From positions 270,651-334,650 of the forward strand of contig NZ_LMQL01000001.1 of assembly GCF_001424545.1 (NCBI RefSeq): a stretch of DNA of 64,000 nucleotides, given 5' to 3'. The position numbers and the translations under genes were made by a program. This stretch comes from Ramlibacter sp. Leaf400 (GTDB lineage Bacteria; Pseudomonadota; Gammaproteobacteria; Burkholderiales; Burkholderiaceae_C). Positions 7,657-20,546 of the stretch are shown here, piece after piece. Each line of letters opens with the position of its first letter. The stretch's first letter is position 1. A model generated the notes under the pieces. It saw only the letters and a list, made by a program, of their open reading frames with translations. It was not told the DNA's origin and searched no databases.

Positions 7657-8990
7657 AGCAGGCGGTCCGCCGCGTGTGACAGCCCGAGCGCGGCATAGAG
7701 CTGCGCGCCTTGCCGTCGCAGGCGCCGGGATTCCGGCTGCGAGCGGATCTGCTGCTGCAGCAGGTTCTGCGCGCCGCCCAGGTGGCCGCTGCGCACCAGC
7801 GCGTCGAGGTGGATCTGCGAGAACAGGTCGCGCTGCGCGTGGCTGCCGCCGATCTCCAGCAGCCGCGGCAGGGCCTGGCCCAACCCGCGCACCGCGGACG
7901 CATGGTCGCCGCGCGCCCAGGCCAGCAGGCCGTCGGCCGCGGGCAGGCAGACGTCGCGCCAGACCTCGCGCTGCGAAGGCGCTGCGTCGGCCGCATGCGA
8001 CTTCATGTTGGCGAGCAAGGTGTCCGCTTCGGGCCGGCCCGCCCGCGCCAGCCCGAGCAGGTACTGCAGGTCGAGGAAGGGCAGCACCTGGTCGCCGGTG
8101 CGCGGCGCCAGGTGGTCGGCCAGGTCCTGCCAGCGGTCGCCCACGCCGAAGCCCGCCAGCTCCAGCCGGGCGAGCAGCGACACGGCGTTGATCTGGTCCT
8201 GCGAGTAGTCCTTGGCCACGCCCCACACCTGCCGGTCGAAGACGGCCAGCGCCTCGTCGCCGCGGTCCAGCTCGATCGCGAAGAGCGCCTGGTGCCACCA
8301 GTTGTGGGTGACCATGAAGGAGTTCAGGCCGCTCCAGGTGTCGCTGACGTCGGCCAGGAACGCGTGGCCCTCGACGATGCGGCCCTGGGTCAGCATCACG
8401 TGCGCCAGCGCATGGTGGGCCCAGGGCTCCTTGCGCCGCAGGGCGATGGCGCGACGGGCATGCGCCTCCGCTTCTTCGAGCCCGTGGCACTGCTCCCAGG
8501 CGAACGCGAGCATGCCGTGCAGGTAGGGCACGTCCTGCGCGCGCGGCTCGCAGGCCAGCGCGACGCGCAGCATGCCGGCCGCATCGCCGCGGTTGAACAG
8601 GTGGTAGTGGGCGAGCTTGAGCGAGGCCAGGTCGCGCGGATGTTCGCGGGCCTGCTCCTCGTGCAGCGAGATCGCCCGCGGCACGTCGCCCTGGACCCAG
8701 GCCTGGACGGCCGCGATGAAGCGTTGCTCGCGCGGCGTGGTGCGCGCCGCGCCGGCCAGGGCGCGGTCGATGAAGGGCCGCGCATTCGCCGGCGCCTCGC
8801 GCGACTCCGCGAACATGTGGACCGCGGCGATGCAGGCCTGCACGATGGGCGAGGGGTCCTCGGCGGCCGCGAGCACGTTGACCGCTCGCGCTTCGCTGGC
8901 GATGAAGCCTTCGACGAAGTCGTTCAGGGCGGCCAGCGAGCCGTCCCCCGCCTCGATCGTGACGGGGTTGCCGAGCGCGTCAGTCCACAT
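7653..8990 (-). CDS. TPR protein related to TTC38
   Basis: This 445-residue protein has no signal peptide or membrane segment. Repeated helical pairs such as LASLKLAHYHLFNRGDAAGM, EAEAHARRAIALRRKEPWAHHALAHVM and a conserved central HNWWH segment (around 230) resemble the TTC38 family, found in animals and many proteobacteria with no settled biochemical role. It overlaps the amidase by 11 bp and the hydrolase by 4 bp, so all three should be translated together. The His/Trp-rich centre hints at an enzymatic or ligand site rather than pure scaffolding, but this is inference. Confidence 0.75.
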   Translation of the reverse strand: MWTDALGNPVTIEAGDGSLAALNDFVEGFIASEARAVNVLAAAEDPSPIVQACIAAVHMFAESREAPANARPFIDRALAGAARTTPREQRFIAAVQAWVQGDVPRAISLHEEQAREHPRDLASLKLAHYHLFNRGDAAGMLRVALACEPRAQDVPYLHGMLAFAWEQCHGLEEAEAHARRAIALRRKEPWAHHALAHVMLTQGRIVEGHAFLADVSDTWSGLNSFMVTHNWWHQALFAIELDRGDEALAVFDRQVWGVAKDYSQDQINAVSLLARLELAGFGVGDRWQDLADHLAPRTGDQVLPFLDLQYLLGLARAGRPEADTLLANMKSHAADAAPSQREVWRDVCLPAADGLLAWARGDHASAVRGLGQALPRLLEIGGSHAQRDLFSQIHLDALVRSGHLGGAQNLLQQQIRSQPESRRLRRQGAQLYAALGLSHAADRLL

Positions 8991-10419
8991 GATCCAGCGC
9001 CTCGGACGGCGGCTGGGGCCAGGGCCGTTGCGGGTCGCGCAGCAGCTCGAAGGCGCGCGCGACCTGCAGCACGCCCAGGTCGTCGAAGCGCTGTCCCGCG
9101 ATCTGCAGGCCGATGGGCAGGCCGTCTGCGGTGTAGCCGCAGTTGATCGACGCCGCCGGCTGCTCCGACATGTTGTAGGGCACGGTGAAGCCGATGTGCT
9201 CCAGCGGGCGCAGCGGGTCGTTGGTGGGCGAGGGCAGTTCCGCCCGGAAGGCGGGCACCGGCGACACCGGCGAGATGACGTAGTCGAAACCCCGGCACGC
9301 GTTGACCGTCGCCACGCGCGTCGCGTGGAACTGGCTGGCCGCCTTGAACACGGCCTCGCCGCCCAGGTCGGCCGCGCTCTCGGCCCAGCGCCGGATGTAG
9401 GGCAGCACCTTGTCGCGGCGGGCGGACGGCAGGGCCTTCAGGTCCACGTGGGAGCGCATGCGCCAGAAATGGTCCATGCCGTCGAGCATCCCCTGCGTCA
9501 TGAAGGGCTGCATCGAATGCACCTGCGCGCCGGCGCGCTCGAAGAGGCGCGCGGCGTGTTCCACCGCGGCCCGCACTTCCGGCAGCACGGCCAGGCCGCA
9601 GCCCGCCTCCAGCAGCAGGCCGATGCGCAGGCCCTTGAGCCTGGCCGCGCCGGCGTCGGCGTCCTTCCAGGCGATGTCCTGCCAGGGCAGGCCCATGCTG
9701 TCGCGCACATCGGGGCGGGCGAGCACCTGCATGAACAGGGCCGAGTCCGCGACCGTGCGCGTCATCGGGCCGGCGGCCCGGCCCGTGTAGGGCGGATCGA
9801 TCGGGATGCGGCCCAGGCTGGGCTTGAGCGTGAAGATGCCGCACCAGCCGGCCGGCAGGCGCAGCGAACCGCCGATGTCCGTGCCCACGTGCAGCGGGCC
9901 GTAGCCGGCGGCCGCCGCCGCCCCTGCGCCGGCGCTGGAGCCGCCCGGTGTCATGTCCAGGTTCCACGGGTTGCGCGCCAGCGCATGGAAGCTGGAGGCG
10001 CCCGAGGACAGCATGCCGTAGTCGGGCATGGTGGTCTTGGCGAACACCACGCCGCCGCCTTCGCGCACTCGGGCCGCGGGCGGTGCGTCGGCGGCCGCCG
10101 GCACCAGCTCGACCGCGGCCGTGCCCAGCGGGGTCGGGTCGCCCTCGGTGGCGATGTTGTCCTTGAGCGTGAGCGGCACGCCGTCGATGGGGCCGAGCGG
10201 CTCGCCACGCAGCCAGCGGCGTTCGCTGGCACGGGCCTGCTCCAGCGCCTTCTCCGGCCGCAGCAGGTAGAGCGCCTGCAGGTGGCGCTCCCAACGTTCG
10301 ACGTGGCCGAGCACGGCCTGGGTGGCCTCCACCGGGGAGAAATCGCCCCGGCGGTAGCCTTCGATCAGGTCGGTGGCGGCAAGCTCATGCAGCGCATGGT
10401 CCTGGGACTGCTTCGTCAT
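8980..10419 (-). CDS. Amidase (amidase-signature family)
   Basis: The 479-residue protein shows the complete amidase-signature catalytic set: K86 in GVPLTLKDN, cis-Ser S161 in PGGSSAG, and nucleophile S185 in GTDIGGSLR. It should hydrolyse a carboxamide to acid and ammonia; GatA is less likely because no gatB or gatC is adjacent and the C-terminal half is unlike GatA. There is no export signal. It lies 12 bp downstream of the ABC binding-protein gene on the same strand, suggesting that the imported compound is an amide or short peptide derivative. Confidence 0.88.
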   Translation of the reverse strand: MTKQSQDHALHELAATDLIEGYRRGDFSPVEATQAVLGHVERWERHLQALYLLRPEKALEQARASERRWLRGEPLGPIDGVPLTLKDNIATEGDPTPLGTAAVELVPAAADAPPAARVREGGGVVFAKTTMPDYGMLSSGASSFHALARNPWNLDMTPGGSSAGAGAAAAAGYGPLHVGTDIGGSLRLPAGWCGIFTLKPSLGRIPIDPPYTGRAAGPMTRTVADSALFMQVLARPDVRDSMGLPWQDIAWKDADAGAARLKGLRIGLLLEAGCGLAVLPEVRAAVEHAARLFERAGAQVHSMQPFMTQGMLDGMDHFWRMRSHVDLKALPSARRDKVLPYIRRWAESAADLGGEAVFKAASQFHATRVATVNACRGFDYVISPVSPVPAFRAELPSPTNDPLRPLEHIGFTVPYNMSEQPAASINCGYTADGLPIGLQIAGQRFDDLGVLQVARAFELLRDPQRPWPQPPSEALDHVD

Positions 10420-10431
10420 GCGCGCATTACA

Positions 10432-11925
10432 TCAAGCCCAGGACAACGCCGACAGGTCGTTGACGAAGATGGGCATGTCCTTCCACAGCCCGCGCACGTT
10501 CTTCTTGGCCACGGTGACCCACTGCGGCTGGAACAGGAAGGCGTGGACGCAGTCCTCGGCGATCAGCCGCTGCGCGTCGGCCAGCAGCTTGGCGCGGTCG
10601 GCCGGGCGCGGGGACTTCTTGATGCGGTCGTAGATCTCGTTGAACTTCGGGCTGGCGTAGTTCCAGTAGTAGTCCGGCTTGGCGAAGTTGCCCAGGTCGA
10701 ACGGCTCGACGTGGGAAATGATCGTCAGGTCGTAGTTCTTGTTGCCGTAGGTGCCCGACAGCCACTGCGCCCATTCCACGTTCTGCAGCTTGGCCGTGAT
10801 GCCCACCTTGGACAGCTGCGAGGCGATGACCTCGCCGCCCTGGCGCGCGTACGAAGGCGGCGGCAGCGTGATGGTGAGCTCCAGCGGACCGCTGATGCCG
10901 GCTTCCTTGAGCAGGGCGCGGGCCTTGTCCGGGTTGTAGGGGTTCACGCCGGTGGTGTCGACGTAGCCGACGGCGCCCGGCACGTAGTGGCTGCCGATCG
11001 GGACGCCGAAGCCGTCGACGGCGCCCTCGATCACCGCCTTGCGGTCGATGGCGGCCGCGATGGCGCGGCGCACGCGCACGTCGTCCAGCGGCTTCTTCTT
11101 GTTGTTCATGGCCAGGATGGTCTTGGCGCGCGAGCCCGAGACCAGCACCTGCAGGTTGGGATTGCCGCGCAGCGGCGGCACCGTGCGGCCGGAGATGCCG
11201 CGCGGCGCGGCGTCCACGTCACCGGAGAGCAGCGCCGCGACCTGCGCCGAGGGGTCGGCGATGAAGCGGAAGGTGGCGCGGCGGATCTTGACGTTGGCGG
11301 CGTTGCGGTGGCCGTCCCAGCGGCTGAGCGTGACGGCCGAGCCCTTCATCCAGTTCTCGAGGCGGTAGGGTCCGGTGCCCACCGGCTTGGTGGCGTTCTC
11401 GGCCGCGCTCTTGGGCTCGACGATGATGGCCGTGGCCTGGCCCAGCAGGAACGGGAAGTCGGGGTCGATCTCCTTGGTGAGCACCACCACCGTGTGCTCG
11501 TCCACCGCCTGCGTGCTGATGTTGGCGAAGGTTCGCTTGTCCTTGTTGGTGCTTTTCTCGCCGCCGGCCCGGTCGAACGAGAACTTCACCGCCTGCGCGT
11601 TGAACGGCTCGCCGTTGTGGAACTTGACGCCCTTGCGCAGCTTGAAGGTGTAGGTGGTGAGGTCGGGCGAGACCTCCCAGCTTTCGGCCAGCAGGGGCGA
11701 GACGCTGCCGTCGGAGTTGATCTTGGTGAGCGTCTCGTAGATGTTGTAGTGCGTGATCTCGGCGATGGCCGAGGCCGCGCCCGCGGTCGGGTCCAGGCCC
11801 GGCGGCTCGAGCGTCATGGCGATGACCATCGTGTCCTTGCGGGCCTGGGCCAGCGCGAATTCGGGCAGGGCCAGGGGCAGGCCGGCGGCGGCGGCGGAGG
11901 TGAGGACGGTCCGTCGGTTCAACAT
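10432..11925 (-). CDS. ABC transporter substrate-binding protein, family 5 (peptide/opine/nickel type)
   Basis: A 497-residue periplasmic binding protein. The signal region reads MLNRRTVLTSAAAAG with a twin-arginine-like RRTVL, ending near ALAQA. Family-5 marks include EPPGLDP, YETLTKI, LAESWEVSPD, TFKLRKGVKFHNGEPF and VGTGPY. It follows the four transporter genes after a 106-bp gap, in which I see no clear terminator, and precedes the amidase. Substrates of this family include di- and oligopeptides, opines, glutathione and nickel; the amidase makes an amide or peptide more likely than metal. Confidence 0.92.
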   Translation of the reverse strand: MLNRRTVLTSAAAAGLPLALPEFALAQARKDTMVIAMTLEPPGLDPTAGAASAIAEITHYNIYETLTKINSDGSVSPLLAESWEVSPDLTTYTFKLRKGVKFHNGEPFNAQAVKFSFDRAGGEKSTNKDKRTFANISTQAVDEHTVVVLTKEIDPDFPFLLGQATAIIVEPKSAAENATKPVGTGPYRLENWMKGSAVTLSRWDGHRNAANVKIRRATFRFIADPSAQVAALLSGDVDAAPRGISGRTVPPLRGNPNLQVLVSGSRAKTILAMNNKKKPLDDVRVRRAIAAAIDRKAVIEGAVDGFGVPIGSHYVPGAVGYVDTTGVNPYNPDKARALLKEAGISGPLELTITLPPPSYARQGGEVIASQLSKVGITAKLQNVEWAQWLSGTYGNKNYDLTIISHVEPFDLGNFAKPDYYWNYASPKFNEIYDRIKKSPRPADRAKLLADAQRLIAEDCVHAFLFQPQWVTVAKKNVRGLWKDMPIFVNDLSALSWA

Positions 11926-12031
11926 GTCATTGCTCCAGGGATATCAAGATGGTTGCGCAGGGCGCGGGCCGCACTGCAGAGTGCGCAGGCATCATGGCGG
12001 ACTTCGGCGCGGCAATGCAAGAGGGATTAGC

Positions 12032-12846
<815 letters not shown>

Positions 12847-12850
<4 letters not shown>

Positions 12851-13842
12851 GCCGCCACCGCCTGCTGCTTGTCGGCTGCCACTGCGTCCAGGCGGATGCA
12901 GCGCGCCAGGTGGTCCGGGCCCACCTCGTGGGGCGGCGGCACCGTCACCTGGCATTCGGGGACGGTGTAGCGGCAGCGGCCCGCGAACGGGCAACCCGGT
13001 GGCAGGTCCGCCAGTTCCGGCACGGTGCCGGGGATGGTGGTGAGGCGGCCGCCGCGCGCCGCGCCCAGCTTGGGGCGGGCGCCGAACAGGCCCAGCGTGT
13101 AGGGGTGGATCCGGTCGGCGAACACCTCGGCCGTCGGCCCGCTCTCGACCACCGATCCGCCGTACATCACCATCATCCGCGAGACGTTCTGCGCCACCAC
13201 GCCCAGGTCGTGCGAGATCAGGATCAGGGCCATGCCCCGCTCGGCCACCAGGCCGCGCACCAGGTCCAGGATCTGCTGCTGGATGGTGACGTCCAGCGCG
13301 GTGGTCGGCTCGTCGGCGATCAGCAGGTCGGGGCCGCAGGCCAGGGCCATGGCGATGGTGATGCGCTGGCGCTGGCCGCCGGAGAACTGGTGGGGGTAGG
13401 CGTCGATGCGGCGCGCCGCGTCGGGGATGCCGACGCGGTCGAGAAGCGCGACGACTTCCTTGCGTGCGGCGGCGGTGGACAGGCCGCGGTGCAGCCGCAG
13501 CGGCTCGGCCACCTGCCGGCCGATGGTGTGCACCGGGTTCAGCGCCGTCATCGGCTCCTGGAAGATCATGCCGATGCGGTCGCCGCGCAGCTCGCACAGC
13601 TGCGACTCGGGCAGGCCGACCAGCTCGCGCCCGTCGAAGCGGATGCTGCCGCTCACGCGCGACTGGTCCGGCAGCAGGCCCAGCAGCGACATGGCGGTGA
13701 TGGACTTGCCGCAGCCGGACTCGCCCACCAGGCCCAGGGTCTCGCCCCGCTGCAGCGTGAAGCTCACGTCGCGCACGGCACGCGCGGGACCGCGCTGCGT
13801 CTGCAGCACGATGTCGAGGTTGCGCACTTCGAGCAGGGCCAT
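12847..13842 (-). CDS. ABC transporter ATP-binding protein (DppD/OppD type)
   Basis: 331 residues from the ATG at 13842 ([12 protein letters not shown]). Walker A GESGCGKS (40-47), signature FSGGQRQR, Walker [11 protein letters not shown], and the long OppD-type C-terminal extension with cysteines in [14 protein letters not shown] and a final C-I-R-L. In several Dpp/Opp ATPases that Cys cluster holds a [4Fe-4S] centre. It lies 5 bp downstream of the second permease gene. Confidence 0.94.
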
Positions 13843-13847
13843 GGCGT

Positions 13848-15997
<2,150 letters not shown>

Positions 15998-16001
15998 GCA
16001 G

Positions 16002-16487
16002 TCAGCGGTCGGCGGATTTCGCCAATCGGCCGGCGGGTGCCGTTCTGGCGTCCTTGGATGCGTGAGTGGACGGGGCCTTGGCGCCGCTGGCCTTCCCCTC
16101 TTTCTTCGCACCCTTGTCCTTCTTCGGCGGCGCCGTGCCGGGGCCGGTGGCGGTGAAGACGTCCAGCTTTCGGGTGCCGGCCTTTTCTGGCCACTTGTGC
16201 GGCTCGGGCTTCTCCTGGGCCGAAGGCAGCGGCACGTAGATCTGTGCCGGCCGCGCCTCCTGCTTCAGGCGCTCCTTCTCCAGGCCGTCGGCCAGTTTCG
16301 CGTCGCGCTGCGCGGCGGCGGTCGCCTGCCGGCTCTCGTCGGTGCTGGGCCCGGACGGATCCGCCGCGATGGACTTGCCGCCGGCGCAGGGCTGGCTGCC
16401 GTAGCTGTCACCGCAACGGTAGATGGTCTGCGCCTGCGTGGCGGCCATGCCGCAGGCCAGCGCCAAGGGCGCCACAAGTGATCTCAT
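16002..16487 (-). CDS. Exported DUF4124-like protein
   Basis: 161 residues with a signal peptide (MRSLVAPLALACGMAATQA). Right after it comes QTIYRCGDSYGSQPCAGGK, the two-cysteine (YRC...PC) start of DUF4124-type domains. The rest is low complexity: a charged helical stretch around 50-80 and a Lys/Ala/Pro-rich tail. Probably periplasmic. It lies 42 bp downstream of pth on the same strand. No function can be given. Confidence 0.75.
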   Translation of the reverse strand: MRSLVAPLALACGMAATQAQTIYRCGDSYGSQPCAGGKSIAADPSGPSTDESRQATAAAQRDAKLADGLEKERLKQEARPAQIYVPLPSAQEKPEPHKWPEKAGTRKLDVFTATGPGTAPPKKDKGAKKEGKASGAKAPSTHASKDARTAPAGRLAKSADR

Positions 16488-16529
16488 GGAACGGGCTCCT
16501 CCCTGTGGATGCCCGCAGGTCGGGGGACT

Positions 16530-17141
16530 TCAGCCTGCTTCGGGCGGACGCGGCGGCTTGGGCCGCGGCGGTTTGCTGGTGTGGACGATCAGCGTCGCCT
16601 TGTCCATCTCGCCGGCCAGCAGCGCCGGCGCGGCTTTCAGCGTGCGATCGATGCACTCGTGGATGGCCTCGCGCTGCTCGGGCGCGGGCTTGCGCAGCAC
16701 CCAGTCGACCACTTCGGACTTGACGCCGGGATGGCCGATGCCCAGGCGCAGCCGCCAGTAGTCGCCGGTGCCCAGCTGGGCGTGGATGTCGCGCAAGCCG
16801 TTGTGGCCGGCATGGCTGCCGCCCAGCTTGAGCTTGGCCTGGCCGGGGGTGACGTCGAGTTCGTCGTGCGCCACCAGGATCTCCTGCGGCGCGATCTTGA
16901 AGAACCGCGCCAGCGCCGCCACCGACTTGCCCGACACGTTCATGTAGGTCTGCGGCTCCAGCAGCCAGACCGGGCGGCCGTGCACAGTGCCGCGCGCCAC
17001 CAGGCCGTGGTAGCCCTTGTCCATCGAGAGCTGGAGCTTGAGCTCGCGCGCGAGCGCGTCCACCCACCAGAAGCCCGCGTTGTGGCGGGTTCCCTCGTAC
17101 TCCGTGCCCGGGTTCCCCAGGCCGACGAACAGCTTGATCAT
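16530..17141 (-). CDS. pth: Peptidyl-tRNA hydrolase
   Basis: Pth releases peptides from prematurely dropped peptidyl-tRNA. The 203-residue protein opens with [19 protein letters not shown], placing the substrate-binding N10 and catalytic H20 correctly, and has the downstream HDELD and HNGLRDI motifs. The C-terminus ends in a short basic Pro-rich tail. The rplY-pth order on the same strand is conserved widely in proteobacteria. Confidence 0.96.
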   Translation of the reverse strand: MIKLFVGLGNPGTEYEGTRHNAGFWWVDALARELKLQLSMDKGYHGLVARGTVHGRPVWLLEPQTYMNVSGKSVAALARFFKIAPQEILVAHDELDVTPGQAKLKLGGSHAGHNGLRDIHAQLGTGDYWRLRLGIGHPGVKSEVVDWVLRKPAPEQREAIHECIDRTLKAAPALLAGEMDKATLIVHTSKPPRPKPPRPPEAG

Positions 17142-17184
17142 CGGGCGATGGTAAGTCCAAACATTCCAGGTTTCACCAATGGAA

Positions 17185-17206
17185 AGGCCCGCCGGAGCGG
17201 GCCTTC
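17185..17206 (-). terminator. Terminator between rplY and pth
   Basis: AAGGCCCGC (17185-17193) pairs perfectly with GCGGGCCTT (17198-17206) around a 4-base loop. Read leftward it is followed by CCTTTCC, a weak T stretch. It sits in the 84-bp gap after the rplY stop and could end or attenuate the prs-rplY transcript before pth. Confidence 0.6.
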
Positions 17207-17225
17207 GTCCTTCAGGTGAAGGGGC

Positions 17226-17909
17226 TTACTTCTTGGCGGACTTGGCGGGCGCCGCCTTGGCATCGGCCTTGGCGGGAGCAGCCTTGGCCGGAGCGGCCTT
17301 GGCATCCGCGGCGGGCGCAGCGGCCGCACCCGGCTCGGCAGCTTCCTCGGCCACGGTGGCGACCACGGAGACCAGAACCGGGTCCTTCTTGCCGCCGGTC
17401 ACGGCCGTCACGCCCTTGGGCAGCTTGATGTCGCTCAGGTGCAGCGACACGCCCTTCTTCAGGCCCGACAGGTCGACCTCGATGAACTCGGGCAGGTCGC
17501 CCGGGAAGCAGGAGATGTCCAGTTCGGTCATCACCGGGTTGACCACGCAGTGCTCGAACTTGACGGCCTGCGATTCCTCGGCGTTCACGTAGTGCAGCGG
17601 CACCTTCATGTGCAGCTTGGTCTTGGCGTCCACGCGCTGGAAGTCGATGTGCTGCACCAGCTGCTTGAACGGGTGCATCTGCACGTCGCGCAGCAGCACC
17701 TTGCTGGACTTGCCGGCCAGTTCCATCTCCAGGATGGTGGAGTGGAAGGCTTCCTTCTTCAGGGCGTGCCACAGCGCGTTGTGGTCCAGCTCGATGAGCT
17801 GCGGCTGGCCTTCGCCGCCGTAGACGATGCCGGGCGTCTTGCCGGTGTTGCGCAGACGGCGGCTCGCACCCGTACCCTGCTTGTTGCGCTCGAAAGCGAC
17901 GAATTTCAT
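17226..17909 (-). CDS. rplY: 50S ribosomal protein bL25 (CTC-type, long form)
   Basis: bL25 binds 5S rRNA. The 227-residue protein starts at the ATG at 17909 ([20 protein letters not shown]); an upstream in-frame start would add eight unrelated residues. Residues 1-90 are the L25 domain and 95-185 the second, CTC-type beta domain ([15 protein letters not shown]). The tail from about 190 is built of Ala, Lys, Pro and Asp repeats such as [15 protein letters not shown], a disordered basic extension common in betaproteobacterial forms. It follows prs with an 86-bp leader containing a GC hairpin. Confidence 0.96.
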   Translation of the reverse strand: MKFVAFERNKQGTGASRRLRNTGKTPGIVYGGEGQPQLIELDHNALWHALKKEAFHSTILEMELAGKSSKVLLRDVQMHPFKQLVQHIDFQRVDAKTKLHMKVPLHYVNAEESQAVKFEHCVVNPVMTELDISCFPGDLPEFIEVDLSGLKKGVSLHLSDIKLPKGVTAVTGGKKDPVLVSVVATVAEEAAEPGAAAAPAADAKAAPAKAAPAKADAKAAPAKSAKK

Positions 17910-17963
17910 GGACTTCTCCGTTGACGGGCCCACCGCGACCAGTGTGGCTCCGGGGTTGTGCGC

Positions 17964-17984
17964 GCGCCGGCCCCATGCCGGCGC
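17964..17984 (-). promoter_or_regulatory. GC hairpin in the prs-rplY intergenic leader
   Basis: GCGCCGGC and GCCGGCGC form a perfect 8-bp stem with a 5-base loop, between the prs stop and the rplY start on the leftward transcript. There is no T run, so it is not a classical terminator; it could stabilise RNA ends or act in translation control. Confidence 0.35.
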
Positions 17985-17995
17985 ACGCCATGGAC

Positions 17996-19006
17996 TCAGA
18001 ACAAGTTTTCCTGCTCCGAGAACAAACTCATCACCGACTCGCCCTTGGCGATGCGCTGGATCGTCTCGGCGATCAGCGGCGCCACGGTGAGCTGGCGAAC
18101 CTTGCCGCAGCCGCGCGCGTCGTCCGACAGCGGGATGGTGTTGGTGACCACCACTTCGTCGAGCGCGCTGCCCTTGGCGATGCGATCGATGGCCGGGCCC
18201 GAGAAGATCGGGTGCGTGCAGTACGCGTAGACCTTCTTGGCACCGCGCGCCTTGAGCACCTCGGCCGCCTTCACCAGCGTGCCGGCCGTGTCGATCATGT
18301 CGTCCATGATCACGCAGTTGCGGCCGTCGATCTCGCCGATGACGTGCATCACTTCGCTGACGTTGGCGCGCGGGCGGCGCTTGTCGATGATGGCCAGGTC
18401 GGTGCCCAGCTGCTTGGCCAGCGCGCGGGCGCGCACCACGCCGCCCACGTCGGGCGACACCACGATTAGGTCTTCGTACTTCTTCGAGCGCACGTCGTGC
18501 AGCAGCACCGGCGAAGCGTAGATGTTGTCCACCGGGATGTCGAAGAAGCCCTGGATCTGGTCGGCGTGCAGGTCCATCGTCAGCACGCGCGAGACGCCCA
18601 CGGTCTGCAGCAGGTTGGCCACCACCTTGGCCGAGATCGGCACCCGCGAGCTGCGCGGGCGGCGGTCCTGGCGGGCGTAGCCGAAATACGGGATGACGGC
18701 GCTGATCCGCTCGGCCGAGGCGCGCTTGAGCGCGTCGACCATGATCAGCAGCTCCATCAGGTTCTCGTTGGTCGGGGCGCAGGTGGACTGCACCACGAAC
18801 ACGTCACGGGCGCGCACGTTGGTGTTGATCTCGACCGTCACCTCGCCGTCGGAGAAGCGGCCGACGCTGGCCGCTCCGAGCGAGATGCCCAGGTGCTCAG
18901 CGATCTCGGCCGCCAGGCCGGGATTGGCGTTGCCGGTGAACACCATGAAGTCGGGATTGGATTGAGCCTGCATGTGCGGACCAGTGTTCGGGTCGTCAGA
19001 CGCCAT
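17996..19006 (-). CDS. prs: Ribose-phosphate pyrophosphokinase (PRPP synthase)
   Basis: Prs makes PRPP from ribose 5-phosphate and ATP for nucleotide, His and Trp synthesis. From the ATG at 19006 the protein is 336 residues; a start at 18973 ([12 protein letters not shown]) would give the more usual 325. Visible are [24 protein letters not shown], the catalytic [23 protein letters not shown], and the PRPP-binding [10 protein letters not shown]. It is the first protein gene after tRNA-Gln in the ispE-tRNA-prs-rplY string. Confidence 0.97.
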   Translation of the reverse strand: MASDDPNTGPHMQAQSNPDFMVFTGNANPGLAAEIAEHLGISLGAASVGRFSDGEVTVEINTNVRARDVFVVQSTCAPTNENLMELLIMVDALKRASAERISAVIPYFGYARQDRRPRSSRVPISAKVVANLLQTVGVSRVLTMDLHADQIQGFFDIPVDNIYASPVLLHDVRSKKYEDLIVVSPDVGGVVRARALAKQLGTDLAIIDKRRPRANVSEVMHVIGEIDGRNCVIMDDMIDTAGTLVKAAEVLKARGAKKVYAYCTHPIFSGPAIDRIAKGSALDEVVVTNTIPLSDDARGCGKVRQLTVAPLIAETIQRIAKGESVMSLFSEQENLF

Positions 19007-19077
19007 GTTTTCTCGTCGACCGGCCCAGGCCGCTCACGGCCCGGCGCCACAAAAAGTGATCTGACCCCGAAAGGTTT

Positions 19078-19154
19078 TGGCAGGGGAGGAAGGACTCGAA
19101 CCCTCGCATGCCGGAATCAAAATCCGGTGCCTTAACCAACTTGGCGACTCCCCT
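19078..19154 (-). tRNA. tRNA-Gln (TTG)
   Basis: A full cloverleaf on the minus strand: acceptor arms AGGGGAG and CTCCCCT, a 5-bp anticodon stem CCGGA/TCCGG closing the loop TTTTGAT, giving anticodon TTG, a T arm with GTTCGAG, and an encoded CCA end. It lies between ispE and prs on the same strand, a long-conserved Burkholderiales arrangement. No promoter of its own is evident, so it may be processed from the ispE-prs transcript. Confidence 0.97.
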
Positions 19155-19174
19155 ACACGGGTTGACCACTGCAA

Positions 19175-20044
19175 TCACTGGCCCACCGATGACTTGTCGC
19201 TGGAAGCCCAACCCGCCAAAGGATGGACTTCCAGATTGCTGCATTCCCGAATGCGCCAGCCCTGCCAGGGCGGTGGCGCCGCGGCGGCCGATTGACCGGC
19301 CGCCAGAGGCGCGAACACCGCACTGCCCGACCCGGTCATCCGACCCGGCAGGCCCTGCCGGGCCAGCCAATCCAGCGCTTCGCCCACTTGGGGACAAAGC
19401 TGCTGGGCCACGGGCTGCAGGTCGTTTCGACCGAACTGCAGCGGGTTTGCAGCAAAGCCCGAGATTATAGCAGCGGTGCTGTCACGTCGCAGCGCCGGGT
19501 CACGGAAGATCGCCGCGGTGTCCAGGCCCCGGGGTGGTTTGACCACCAGGAAGCGCCCGCGCGGGACCTCCACCGGGGTGATCCGCTCGCCTATTCCCTC
19601 GACCCAGGCGTTGCGTCCGCGCAGGAAGAAAGGGACGTCGGCGCCCAGCGCCAGGCCGATGCGTTCCAGCTCGTCGAGCGACAGGCCCGTGCGCCACAGT
19701 CGGTTGAGGGCGAGCAGGGTGGAGGCCGCGTCGGAGGAGCCGCCGCCCATGCCGGCCTGCGCCGGCAGGCGCTTGTCGAGCGTGATGTGGGCGCCGTTGG
19801 CAGCGCCGGTCGCCGCCTGCAGGGCACGCGCCGCGCGCAGCACCAGGTCGTCGGCCGGAACCGGCTCGCCAATGTCCTGCCGGCTCAAGGCGCCGTCAGG
19901 GCGCAGCTCGAAATGGAGGGTGTCCTGCCAGTCCAGCAGCATGAACACCGACTGCAGCAGGTGGTAGCCATCGTCGCGCCGCCCGACCACGTGCAGGAAG
20001 AGGTTGAGCTTGGCCGGCGCCGGCACGTCAAGGAGCGCTCGCAT
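19175..20044 (-). CDS. ispE: 4-diphosphocytidyl-2-C-methyl-D-erythritol kinase
   Basis: IspE phosphorylates CDP-methylerythritol in the non-mevalonate isoprenoid pathway. The 289-residue GHMP kinase has PAPAKLNLFLHV (K12 conserved), the ATP loop PAQAGMGGGSSDAAS (about 94-108), and the C-terminal GMTGSGSA-like loop RMTGSGSAVF. It follows lolB by 4 bp on the same strand. Confidence 0.97.
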   Translation of the reverse strand: MRALLDVPAPAKLNLFLHVVGRRDDGYHLLQSVFMLLDWQDTLHFELRPDGALSRQDIGEPVPADDLVLRAARALQAATGAANGAHITLDKRLPAQAGMGGGSSDAASTLLALNRLWRTGLSLDELERIGLALGADVPFFLRGRNAWVEGIGERITPVEVPRGRFLVVKPPRGLDTAAIFRDPALRRDSTAAIISGFAANPLQFGRNDLQPVAQQLCPQVGEALDWLARQGLPGRMTGSGSAVFAPLAAGQSAAAAPPPWQGWRIRECSNLEVHPLAGWASSDKSSVGQ

Positions 20045-20048
20045 GGGC

Positions 20049-20546
20049 TCAGCGGTCCAGCACGACCCGCAGGTCGGCTTGCGGCGGCGGTTCCCGCCGC
20101 TGCGCGCGCAGGCGGCCGTCGGCCAACTGGGAGAGGTCGGCTTCCCAGCCGGGCACCGGCGTGTTCACGCCGGCCAGCCAGTCGAACAGTGCCGCCACCG
20201 GCAATGCGGCGCCGGCGGCCTGCTCGACCATCGCGTCGATCGAGGCGAACTGCTGGGGCGGCTGGCCGGGCGACTGCAGCTGCGCCAGGCCCGGCTGCCA
20301 TTGCATGACCGCCACGGTGCCACCCAGCGGATTGAGCAGCGTCAGCTGCCCGGCCTGCGGACGTCCGCGCAACTCGAAGCCCGCCGAGAACGACTGCCCG
20401 GGCTGGTCCTGCACGGACAACGCGAGCCGGCCGGAGCGCACCTCGCCCGGCGCCACGCCATCCGCTGGCTGTCTGGGCAATTGGGCGCAGGCGGCGAGGA
20501 GGAGGGCCAGCAGCGCGACGCCAAGGCGGCCCGCCGCGAGGCTCAT
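20049..20546 (-). CDS. lolB: Outer-membrane lipoprotein insertion factor LolB
   Basis: LolB receives lipoproteins from LolA and inserts them in the outer membrane. The 165-residue precursor has a lipobox LLAAC with C20 as the lipidated residue, then a small all-beta domain (SGRLALSVQDQPGQSFSAGFELRG). It is shorter than the E. coli protein (207) but similar to other betaproteobacterial LolB. It overlaps the upstream TPR gene by 4 bp and precedes ispE, the usual order. Confidence 0.9.
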   Translation of the reverse strand: MSLAAGRLGVALLALLLAACAQLPRQPADGVAPGEVRSGRLALSVQDQPGQSFSAGFELRGRPQAGQLTLLNPLGGTVAVMQWQPGLAQLQSPGQPPQQFASIDAMVEQAAGAALPVAALFDWLAGVNTPVPGWEADLSQLADGRLRAQRREPPPQADLRVVLDR